DNA of 23,561 bases, taken from IMG/VR virus record IMGVR_UViG_3300031857_001427, positions 1-23,561 of that record, one strand, 5' to 3'. Positions 6,637 to 15,500 of this stretch are shown one piece after another (the stretch's first letter is position 1; each line of letters starts with the position of its first letter). Under the pieces are notes generated by a model, which was not told the origin of the DNA, searched no databases, and was given only the letters and a program-made list of their open reading frames with translations. The position numbers were made by a program, and so were the translations under genes. The DNA comes from a virus.

Positions 6637-7392
6637 ATGGACAATTCAAAAGTTTACGGACAAGAAAATTTTAACTTACCACACGATGTGGTCCCATTAC
6701 CATCACAAGGTAAATTTTATGCTTCGGGAAAGAAAGCGTTAAAGGTGGGGTATCTAACAGCCTCCGATGAGAATGTTTTGATGAGTCAAAATCTCAAAGA
6801 TGTTAACAATATGATTTTAACTCTCTTGAGAAGTAAAATATATGAACCTGATATCCAACCTGAACAACTTTTAGAAGGTGATGCGGAAGCCATATTGGTT
6901 TTTTTGAGAAATACGGCATTTGGTCCACAATACAAAATTAAAACAACTGACCCCAAGACAAAACAGGTTTTTGAAACGGATATTAATTTGGATGAACTAA
7001 ATTTCAAGAAATTAGAAAAAGAACCGGATCAAAATGGTCACTACACCATCAAACTTCCAAAGGCGGGGAACGAAGTGAAAGTAAAATTGTTAACTTTGGG
7101 TGACCAATTTGCTTTGAGGAAAATAAGAGATTCCTATCCTAATGGTATGGTTGCTCCAATTGTAACAAAAAGATTGGAGATGAATATTGTTTCGGTTGAC
7201 GGAAATGAAGATAGAAGTGATATTTCAAGATTTGTAAGTATGTTACCTATCGCAGACTCCAAATTTTTGAGAAATGAGTTGGACAATTTGGAACCGAGAC
7301 TAGACCTTAAACAAACAATTTTAGCCCCGTCAGGAGAAGAGGTACAGATCAATGTATCCTTTGGGGCTGAATTTTTTCGTCCTTTCTTCTGA
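6637..7392 (+). CDS. Baseplate protein of the T4 gp26/gp51 family
   Basis: A 251-residue protein with the hallmarks of the T4 baseplate gp26/gp51 family: an opening NLPHDVVPLPSQGKFY, then LKVGYLTASDENVL, a helical stretch NLKDVNNMILTLLRSKI, and EQLLEGDAEAILVFLRNTAFG followed by a beta-rich middle (about 100-150). In T4 these proteins help build the baseplate hub. The end (ILAPSGEEVQINVSFGAEFFRPFF) resembles family members whose last residues lead into a short downstream ORF. Its stop TGA at 7390 lies inside an overlapping ORF in the +1 frame, and a shift at TTC-TGA would give a 305-residue fusion. It starts 3 bases after a terminator T-run, so its level should be well below that of the tube protein. 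I cannot tell gp26 from gp51 by eye. Confidence 0.75.
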   Translation: MDNSKVYGQENFNLPHDVVPLPSQGKFYASGKKALKVGYLTASDENVLMSQNLKDVNNMILTLLRSKIYEPDIQPEQLLEGDAEAILVFLRNTAFGPQYKIKTTDPKTKQVFETDINLDELNFKKLEKEPDQNGHYTIKLPKAGNEVKVKLLTLGDQFALRKIRDSYPNGMVAPIVTKRLEMNIVSVDGNEDRSDISRFVSMLPIADSKFLRNELDNLEPRLDLKQTILAPSGEEVQINVSFGAEFFRPFF

Positions 7393-7555
7393 ATATAAGC
7401 AAATACAACTCAAAGAATTCTATTACTTGGTAAGGAATACTGCTATAACCTACCAAGATTTACAAATAATGCCCGTTTATGAAAGAAAATTTATGATAAG
7501 AGAACTTTCCGAAGAGTTTGAAAGAATTAATGAAAAGAGGAAAGGTAGATCATAA
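7352..7555 (+). CDS. Small baseplate-assembly protein overlapping gp26-like gene
   Basis: A 67-codon ORF in the +1 frame, overlapping the preceding gene by 41 bases. The protein-like part is residues 14-67: EYKQIQLKEFYYLVRNTAI, then YQDLQIMPVYERKFMIRELSEE and a charged end. The pattern (aromatic-rich helix, MPVYxRKFxIxxL, charged tail) resembles short proteins found next to gp26/gp51 genes in T4-like phages, thought to be hub assembly factors. The first 13 residues (MYPLGLNFFVLSS) are just the shifted reading of conserved codons of the upstream gene, so the ATG at 7352 may not be the real entry. The alternative is +1 frameshifting at 7387-7391. The function is inferred from position and pattern only. 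Confidence 0.6.
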   Translation: MYPLGLNFFVLSSEYKQIQLKEFYYLVRNTAITYQDLQIMPVYERKFMIRELSEEFERINEKRKGRS

Positions 7556-7569
7556 ATTTCAAATTCATC

Positions 7570-7577
7570 TATTTATA
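7570..7577 (+). promoter_or_regulatory. TATTTATA box before the 1542-residue baseplate gene
   Basis: An exact copy of the box, 12 bases before the ATG at 7590, in the 34-base gap after the small overlapping gene. It would give a leader of about a dozen bases or less if used as a promoter, and would start the three-gene baseplate transcript (7590-18845). Confidence 0.4.
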
Positions 7578-7589
7578 AAATAAAAATAG

Positions 7590-10500
7590 ATGTCATATAG
7601 TTCACTAAGTTTTGGTAATAGTATTTCTGATATATTCAGAAAAAATAATATTATCAAAAACCTTTCTCCATATACCATTGAAGGTAGTTTCTCTACTCAA
7701 GTATCAGGGGAAAATGGAATTTTTCCGATTAAACTTAGGGATTCGGCGGTAAAGGATTCGGACGAGTTATTAAAAAAATATCCCGAGTATTTAGAAAAAC
7801 AATATCTTTTAAACTTTTTTGGTCCGCAAGACGGATTTGGTGAACCAATATCAATTCAAGATATTCAGAATATCATCAATAATAGAGATACTTATTACAC
7901 TTTTGTTTCATCGTTCTATCCACTACAAAATATTGTATTTCAATTAAACCCCGTCGGGTCAGAAGCTTCATTAAGTAATGACTCCAAACTGGCTCAAATT
8001 TCTGCAAACCTTTTAAAACAACAATTTCAATATAGAATTGGTCAAGAAATAAGGGAAGAAACATTCGGAAGAGTCAATCTGTTGGATGCTTTGTCGGATC
8101 CTTATGAAGCGACCGCATTACTTACGGGAAACAGAACTTTAATAGAAAGAAATTGGCAGATTTCACAACCTGACAATTTGGTAGGAAAAGGGTTGGACTT
8201 GGTTTCAAGAATTACAGGTGTTTATAGTCCATATTCTTGGATACCCGGTGATTATTTTGATGATTCATCACCCGTAACCGCAAATGAACAAACAACGGTC
8301 GGAGGTAGAATAGTAAACGATTTAAGACAAGCGATATCATCCATAGTTGGTTTCGGTAGACCCGAACTAGATCCTTCATTTAACTTTTTACAAAATACAG
8401 GTGGAGGTCAAAAATCTGTTTTATTCAATAATCTCGAATTTAACAAATACAGACCTGAATACAGAAGTTCCCAAGTACAAGCCGCTCAAACCTTACTAGG
8501 ACAGGGGATACAATCAATAGCTGAATTAGGTAGAGCCTTGGGTGGGACACAACCACCCGCCGGACAATACTATCTTGGAACACAACAAACACCAATACCA
8601 AACTTAGTCGCACCACCAAACGACCAACCATCGGGTATGGATGGGGTTCCTGTCTATGGTTATACTATTTTAGGTAAAACATATGAAGGGGAGGGATTAG
8701 ATGGTACATTCAGGTTTGGTTATGCCGGTAGATCATTCTATAATCAGGGTGATATTCAAGGTGGTTTTTCATGGGCGGGTGCCGATACAACACCTGTTGG
8801 TGCTTTTGTTGGACCAAACGGTACTACGTTTGGTGGAAATGCATCATCAACGTTTGGAGGAACAGTTTCAGACGGATTTGCATTCACAAAAGATTCGATA
8901 TTAGACAAAACACAACAACTAGTTTTATCTAATCCAGGTGGTGGTAAAGCTTTTGAGAGTATTGGTAATGCGATAAACCAAGTATCTAAAATATTCAATG
9001 ATGGGTATAAAGAGATAACTAAGGGATCCAAAGTTATCAAATACGTTGACGTGGATGGTATAGAACAAGGTGCTGAGTACTGTAGAATATTCACAAAAGA
9101 CCAACCATTTACCACGATGAGTAGGTTACAGAAAAAAACACGAAATATTCGTGGATTTTCTTACTCTAATTTAGATGCCCCTTACAATCTAAATATAACA
9201 CCAACAAAAGGAGTAGATTCTACAAATCTAACCAACGAAGGGGTCAAGAAATATATGTTTTCTATTGAAAATTTGGCATGGAAACCTTCGAAAAAGAAAG
9301 GATTTACTGTTCAAGATTTACCTCTTTGTGAGAGGGGTCCAAATGGGGGAAGAATAATGTGGTTTCCACCATATGAACTAACATTTTCAGAAAGTTTATC
9401 AAGTAAGTGGAATCCGACCGAATTTATTGGTAGACCCGAACCAATTTACACCTTCGGCAACGCAACGAGGAGTGGAAGTTTATCTTTTAAAATTGTTGTT
9501 GACCATCCATCAGTTTTGAACCTTATTGTTGATAAAACACTAAAAGGTCAGAATGCGGAAGAAACGAATTCAATTTTGGAATCCTTCTTTGCCGGATGTA
9601 AGGAATATGATCTATATGAATTGGCGGCATTGTATAATACAATACCCCTAACTGAGTTACAACAAATACAAGTTATACTCAATCAAACAACGGATACAAC
9701 AACGATTGAGGAAATGATATCACAAACAGCACCTGAACCTCCTGTGGTACAAGAACAACCCGAACCGGGATCGCCTGGTGGATCGGACGAAGTTGCACCA
9801 CCTCAAAACCCTGTTGTTTTAGATCCCGTTAATTGTGAAGTTTCATGTTATTTTAGAAATGATTATCCTAAACCTGATGAGACCGTACAACCTTTCAATA
9901 CTTATTTACAAGTATATATCGGAAAAAAACAGGCTTATGTTAATTGTGCACCTTCAGCACAAAAACAAGGAGTTGGGAACTTCTTTGATAACGCAATCAG
10001 CCAAAATCAATCAGAACTTGATGCGTTGTGTGATCAAATATTTGAGTTATGTAATCAAAATTATAATGTAACAATCAACTTGATAGGGAATACCTCAAGT
10101 ATAGGGAGTACAGAATATAATAGAAAACTTTCAGAAAGAAGAATTTCTTCAGTTCAACAGTATATAGAAGGATACAAAAATTCACAGTTATCGAAATTTA
10201 AAGATTCTATACTCAAATATAAATCCCTTCCTGAAGGAGAAACTAATTCAGATTCAACAGAAACAGGACCTTTGAGTGATACTGTTTGTGCGTTACAAGC
10301 TATAGAAAACAGAAATGTCAGAGTTCAATTGGTGGCTGATCCACCTCCCGTTGAGCCAACACCTGAAACCGTAGCGGTCAGTGAAACACCACAAACAGAC
10401 GAATTACCCAACCCAACAGATGTACAAAACGGGACAATACCTCCTCAAAGTATCCCAAGAACCGTTACAACGACAACAACAACAGAGACAAGACAAGTCA

Positions 10501-12218
10501 GTGCACTTCCGGGTTTAGCCAAAAAAGTTTTAAGAAATTTACTTTCAGAATGTTCGTATTTTGAAATGATGAAAGAGGATTCACCAGTTATATATGATTC
10601 ATTAAAAGAAAAACTCAAATATTTCCATCCCGCCTTCCATGCTATCACACCTGAGGGATTGAATTCAAGATTAACCTTTTTGAATCAATGTACAAGACCA
10701 GGGTCAACCATACCTGTAATCAATGATCGTGGTCAAGAAGTAATAAATGACGCAGAGAACACATCGTTTGGTGCACCACCCGTATGTGTTTTGAGGATTG
10801 GTGATTTTTATAACACAAAAATTATTATAAATTCCATAAGTTTGCAATACGAAAATTTGGATATAAATCCTGAAGGTATTGGAATTCAGCCCATGATAGC
10901 GGGTGTTACGGTTAATTTTGACTTTATAGGTGGATCAGGGCTCAAAGAACCGATTAACCAACTTCAAAATGCTCTATCTTTTAACTACTATGCAAATACA
11001 GAGATGTATGATGAAAGAGCAGAGGCGACCGAAGATACAAGTGAAATTGACAACAACTTGTATAAACAAATTCAAGAAAACCAAGCAGTAAAAACACAAG
11101 GAAACACATCCCAACCCAACACTGCGGGTACATATATTGGATCTGTGGTTTCAACCGAAATAAATGACACAGGTTTCACGGGTACTTTAAGTTATGAAAC
11201 CATTATAAATGACACCAAAGATAAAGTTAGGAATTATGTATTTGCCCTCACAAACAACCTTGAAGCTTTTGCGGTTGAAAGGGGGTGGGGTTTTATGACT
11301 GAAATGAATAGGTTGAACAGATTTTATGAAAATGGTACCTTTGATTTTGAGAATGTTCAGATTTACGGAAGTCCTCAAAATGTACAGGGAAGAGTGGATA
11401 CCATTTTTACAACAGCTAAAGGATATTTTGACAACGATGAGGGTTATATATTAGAATGGATTTCAAATACACCTTTGAAGACCAAAACCAAGAGAACAAT
11501 CAAAAAGAACTTGGTAGATTTTATTAATAACAAGAAAAACTTTGTGAGTGGTAACTCTGTTTTAAAATTCAATGAGGTTAACACGAATCAAGTTGATATG
11601 GTCAAAAATATAAATAAGTTGAATTATATAACACAACAAACTTCTGATGGGTTTATTGATACCAAAGGTAACCCAACCATAGTCACAGTTTCTTTACCAA
11701 CAATAGCAACAGATAGTCCATTTAAGGAAATTGTGACATTATCTGAAGATTTAAATAATTTCTTATTAAGTGATTTACAAGGAGTTGGTATTTTTGATCC
11801 ATCACCAAATATTGAAGAATCACCTGAAAAATATTATTATGAGTATTTGACCTTATATGAAGACATCGTTGAGCTTGATTTCAGAGTAAAATTAGTAAAC
11901 ACCTTACTCACAAATGTTGATTCGGATCAAGAATCATCTGCTAGAGTTTATTTGAACGAAATTATTGATAAGATGTATAGTGAATACGGATATCAGTTGG
12001 AACAAAAATATACAGAAACTAAATTCAAAGAAGCTTTTGATAAGATCAACGATAAATTTGAGGTTTATATCCCATTCCAAAACTCAACAGGATTTGCATT
12101 TGGTATAGTTCAAAATACCAGTCCGAACTCCACACAAATTGACGAATTAAAGAATTTATACGACGGGGTAAATTCAGGATCCAATGACACCTTTAACGGA
12201 AAAGAAAACTTTGTATAA
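7590..12218 (+). CDS. Large baseplate protein with embedded OmpA-like domain
   Basis: A 1542-residue structural protein. Residues 1-340 are mixed helix/strand of unknown type; about 345-460 is Gly/Pro-rich (for example FGGNASSTFGGTVSDGF). Residues about 555-700 hold a baseplate-like segment with WFPPYELTFSESLSSKWNPT, FIGRPEPIYTFGNATRSGS and FKIVVDHPSVLNL. A proline-rich linker (about 713-745) leads to an OmpA-C-like domain (about 760-912): GNTSSIGSTEYN, NRKLSERR matching N-x-x-L-S-x-x-R with Arg851, and a closing NRNVRVQLV. The usual Asp after GHT is Ser836. A Pro/Thr linker with a run of threonines follows to about 974, then a second conserved segment: FHPAFHAITPEGLNSRLTFLNQC, APPVCVLRIGDFYNTKIIINS, PEGIGIQPMIAGV and LSFNYYANTEMYDERAE (to about 1141). 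The C-terminal 400 residues are unassigned. Its TAA shares an A with the next ATG. I take it as a tube-proximal baseplate or tube-initiator protein; the exact T4 counterpart is unclear. Confidence 0.75.
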   Translation: MSYSSLSFGNSISDIFRKNNIIKNLSPYTIEGSFSTQVSGENGIFPIKLRDSAVKDSDELLKKYPEYLEKQYLLNFFGPQDGFGEPISIQDIQNIINNRDTYYTFVSSFYPLQNIVFQLNPVGSEASLSNDSKLAQISANLLKQQFQYRIGQEIREETFGRVNLLDALSDPYEATALLTGNRTLIERNWQISQPDNLVGKGLDLVSRITGVYSPYSWIPGDYFDDSSPVTANEQTTVGGRIVNDLRQAISSIVGFGRPELDPSFNFLQNTGGGQKSVLFNNLEFNKYRPEYRSSQVQAAQTLLGQGIQSIAELGRALGGTQPPAGQYYLGTQQTPIPNLVAPPNDQPSGMDGVPVYGYTILGKTYEGEGLDGTFRFGYAGRSFYNQGDIQGGFSWAGADTTPVGAFVGPNGTTFGGNASSTFGGTVSDGFAFTKDSILDKTQQLVLSNPGGGKAFESIGNAINQVSKIFNDGYKEITKGSKVIKYVDVDGIEQGAEYCRIFTKDQPFTTMSRLQKKTRNIRGFSYSNLDAPYNLNITPTKGVDSTNLTNEGVKKYMFSIENLAWKPSKKKGFTVQDLPLCERGPNGGRIMWFPPYELTFSESLSSKWNPTEFIGRPEPIYTFGNATRSGSLSFKIVVDHPSVLNLIVDKTLKGQNAEETNSILESFFAGCKEYDLYELAALYNTIPLTELQQIQVILNQTTDTTTIEEMISQTAPEPPVVQEQPEPGSPGGSDEVAPPQNPVVLDPVNCEVSCYFRNDYPKPDETVQPFNTYLQVYIGKKQAYVNCAPSAQKQGVGNFFDNAISQNQSELDALCDQIFELCNQNYNVTINLIGNTSSIGSTEYNRKLSERRISSVQQYIEGYKNSQLSKFKDSILKYKSLPEGETNSDSTETGPLSDTVCALQAIENRNVRVQLVADPPPVEPTPETVAVSETPQTDELPNPTDVQNGTIPPQSIPRTVTTTTTTETRQVSALPGLAKKVLRNLLSECSYFEMMKEDSPVIYDSLKEKLKYFHPAFHAITPEGLNSRLTFLNQCTRPGSTIPVINDRGQEVINDAENTSFGAPPVCVLRIGDFYNTKIIINSISLQYENLDINPEGIGIQPMIAGVTVNFDFIGGSGLKEPINQLQNALSFNYYANTEMYDERAEATEDTSEIDNNLYKQIQENQAVKTQGNTSQPNTAGTYIGSVVSTEINDTGFTGTLSYETIINDTKDKVRNYVFALTNNLEAFAVERGWGFMTEMNRLNRFYENGTFDFENVQIYGSPQNVQGRVDTIFTTAKGYFDNDEGYILEWISNTPLKTKTKRTIKKNLVDFINNKKNFVSGNSVLKFNEVNTNQVDMVKNINKLNYITQQTSDGFIDTKGNPTIVTVSLPTIATDSPFKEIVTLSEDLNNFLLSDLQGVGIFDPSPNIEESPEKYYYEYLTLYEDIVELDFRVKLVNTLLTNVDSDQESSARVYLNEIIDKMYSEYGYQLEQKYTETKFKEAFDKINDKFEVYIPFQNSTGFAFGIVQNTSPNSTQIDELKNLYDGVNSGSNDTFNGKENFV

Positions 12219-12535
12219 TGGAATATTACAATAGATACACCAAATTTATATTGAACGGACAACAATCTGTTGTACCCTTCGTTGAATTGCCTTCAAAATC
12301 CACAGATAAAAAGTATATTTACAAGGTGGGACAATCAAGATTGGATAAAATAAGTCAACAATTTTATAACACACCTTATTTTGGTTGGTTGATTTTGCAA
12401 GCTAATCCTCAATATGGTGGAACGGAGTGGTCAATTCCTGACAACGCCGTTATCATTGTTCCATTTCCTCTTTTACAATCGTTACAAGATTATAAAGCAG
12501 CATTAGATACACACTTCTTCTATTATGGCAGGTAA
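12218..12535 (+). CDS. 53: LysM-like baseplate protein, gp53-like
   Basis: A 105-residue protein with one LysM-like unit at about residues 33-80: KYIYKVGQSRLDKISQQFY, TPYFGWLILQANPQ, WSIPDNAVIIVPFP. This is the pattern of T4 gp53 and of P2 gpX-type proteins, where LysM-like folds tie baseplate wedge parts together rather than binding peptidoglycan. T4 gp53 is longer (196). It is tightly linked to both neighbours: its ATG overlaps the TAA of the 1542-residue gene, and its last 11 bases overlap the start of the 2106-residue gene. That supports one translational unit and joint assembly of the three products. No SD sequence precedes the start; coupling is likely. Confidence 0.72.
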   Translation: MEYYNRYTKFILNGQQSVVPFVELPSKSTDKKYIYKVGQSRLDKISQQFYNTPYFGWLILQANPQYGGTEWSIPDNAVIIVPFPLLQSLQDYKAALDTHFFYYGR

Positions 12536-15500
12536 TCTTTCGGAAGAAAAACTATATTATCAGGATTATAATAACGTCATTTTGTTGGATCCGAATAAGG
12601 TCTTCAATGCCGATGGAAAACCTGTGGACAGGTTGGTGCAACACGAAAACCTTATCTCTTATGCGAATTTGACTTGTAACGTTATTCCAAGAACAAAACT
12701 TGCGGTTGGAGAAAACTTCAATACAGAAATTAGACAAGTACAATTGGCGAAGATTAATTTCTTGAGACCTTCTGACAAACAATTTTTGGATACAACTTGG
12801 ACTGATGAATTGCTCGGAGATTACGGAAATATTGGAAATACCAATAAGTTAAATCAAACCTCAGAAGAACAAAGGAAGAATCTTACTAACACCAACTATG
12901 ATACTCAATTGTTGGGTATTACTTCCATATCAATAAGAAATAACAAGATATTCATCCCTGAAGTAACGATTGAATTGGAAGATATTCAAGGGAGAGCTTT
13001 GTTTGAAAAAGGGGAAAAGTCACCCTACGCCGCTTTCTTCCAATTACCATATCCCTTGTTTGAATTAACCGTCAAAGGGTTTTATGGTAAAGCAGTAAAA
13101 TACGAATTGAACTTGGTTTCATTTAACGCAAGGTTTAATCCGGGTAATGGTAATTATCAAATATCAATAAAGTTGGTTGGAAGAACACCAGCATTATTTT
13201 CAGATATTGATCTGACGTATATGTATGCTCTTCCGTATATGTACCCTGCCACTTTTTATACCGATACGACAACAAACAATCAAACTACGGGAGATGTTGC
13301 TCAAGATTTACAAACACAAACCACACAGGGAACCACAAGAGGATATCAAAAATTAAAAGAAGTTTATTCTGTTTATAAATCCAAAGGTCTAATTCCACAG
13401 GATTTTCCTGTGATGAATTTGGATCAACTAAGAATAAAGTTGGATTTATTGATTAATCAACAGTTATCTTCATTTGGTGAGGAAAACTTCTCCGTGTTGA
13501 GTGATATTGCAAGATATGAAGATGATTTACAGTTATTTTATAACAATATTTTCGGAGGGTCATCTTCGGCTTGGTTCAATAAGTGGACAACACCCACAAA
13601 TTATTTCATTTCCAAAACCGATGCAACAACAAGATATTACCCAATAGATTCAAGTGGAACAACATTGACATCAATCAAGGGTGAACTTCAAACTTTGATT
13701 GATAACTACACCGCCAAATTACTGGAAAATCCAACACTAGGTAAAGATGGAAAATATACTGCGGGTAAAGTTAAAGGTAAATCATCATCAATAGATGTCA
13801 ATATCTCAGTTGATGATATTATACTTAAAGATGATGTTAATATTGACTTTGAATCCAAATATAGATCAGATAATAATAATAGAACACCATCACCAGCCGA
13901 ACTTCAAAAGTTCATTCAAACATTTATTTCGTCCAAATTAGATGCGACATATATTGATCCAACCAAAGCACAAGTTGTAAACAATTATGGTTTGGTTCTT
14001 AAGGGACCAAACACAGGATTTGAACAAAAAATTGCACAAATCAGGAAACAACTCAAAGAAAAAACCGAAGAAATTGAAAAAACGTTAACCGAATCATTAT
14101 TAGAAAAAATAGTTGATCCAAATTATGGACTTGGTTTTAATCCAACAATTAGAAACGTAATGGCGGTTATTGTTGCTCAGGTTGATGCATTTTTAAGATT
14201 AATGGATGAGGTTCATAGTAAAGCTTGGGATAAAAGACAAGATCCTTTGAGAATAAGTGCTATTCTTGGTGGAATAAATACCGATAGCACCATTCCAATA
14301 CCATCCGAAGATCAGATTGTTTATCCGTGGCCCTCATATACTGAAGTAAAAGATGCTGAAAATAAAATAGTTGTAAAATATCCAGGTGATTCTACCGCTT
14401 TTCAAAAAACAGGGGCTTACAATTTTGAGGTTTGGCCTGAGGTTGAATTTGTTGAAAAGTTTATTTCTGGTTTGATTCCGTATGATGAACAGATTCTCAA
14501 GAATCCGGTTCAAAATGTGGAGCAAACACCTCCCTACCTTTCATCAAACGCTTTGGAGTTCCCATTCACGAATATACCCTACCTTAATTTGACTGATGTT
14601 TCGGTGATATATGAACTATTTGAAAGAACATTGGCGAGTTCATATTATATTGGATTGATGAAGGGGGGTAAAGACCCAAAACAATTGTATAAAGTGTTGG
14701 GTGACTTTGAAAAATACAACCTTTTACAACAAATTAGTGAATCTATTTCTTTACTTGAACTATTCAAAAAAACACCCCTTACCGCTCAGAATTATGAAGA
14801 TGTGTTGAGAAGTTCCTCTAACGATGCTACGGGTTTATATTGGAATCAATACATAAGAGACATTTATACGACACCATATATACGAGAACAACTTAAAACA
14901 AGTTCAGAAATTCTCAGTATTAAGTCGTTAGAAAATAATTCACCAACCCTCAACGGAGAACAAGAAACGACCAAAACTCTCCAAGAGTATATAAAGAGTA
15001 ACGATTCAACAATTAAGGATCTTCTTAACACATATCCTTTTGATAATACTGAATGGAGAAAAAATAACTTGGCAGGATTTCAAGGGGATAGTGAAAGTGG
15101 ATTCTATGACACAACCAAAGTATTAAATTTCTTTTCAGATAAAAAAGTTATAACAAATTTTACGGATGTTAAATCAACAACCGATAGAAGACCATTCAAT
15201 TACTTTAATTGGCAAGAAAATTCAATATTACAAAATACCGCAAATGGTGATGACCTTTCAAATATCACTACAGGTACGAATTTAAAACAATTCTTTGATG
15301 AGAGGGTTGATAACACCAAAAAAGTTGTGTTAGAAGGATCGGTTTATTATTCTAACTACACAAACAACGTTACGGCAACACAAACTACTTCCATCCTGAA
15401 CACTCCCTACTTTGTTAATTCATTTACTCAAGGTGTTCAGAACTTCAAACAAAATGAAAGTCACCCGTTTAAAGCGGCGGCTTATTTGTTCTTGAACTCA

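Noticed and set aside
8756-9115. 119-codon minus-strand ORF inside the 1542-residue gene
   Set aside because: It lies opposite the Gly/Pro-rich coding stretch; the open frame follows from biased codons on the plus strand.
10469-10500. Run of ACA/ACG threonine codons as a possible tandem repeat
   Set aside because: It is a short low-complexity linker in the baseplate protein (six Thr in a row), not a DNA repeat with separate function.
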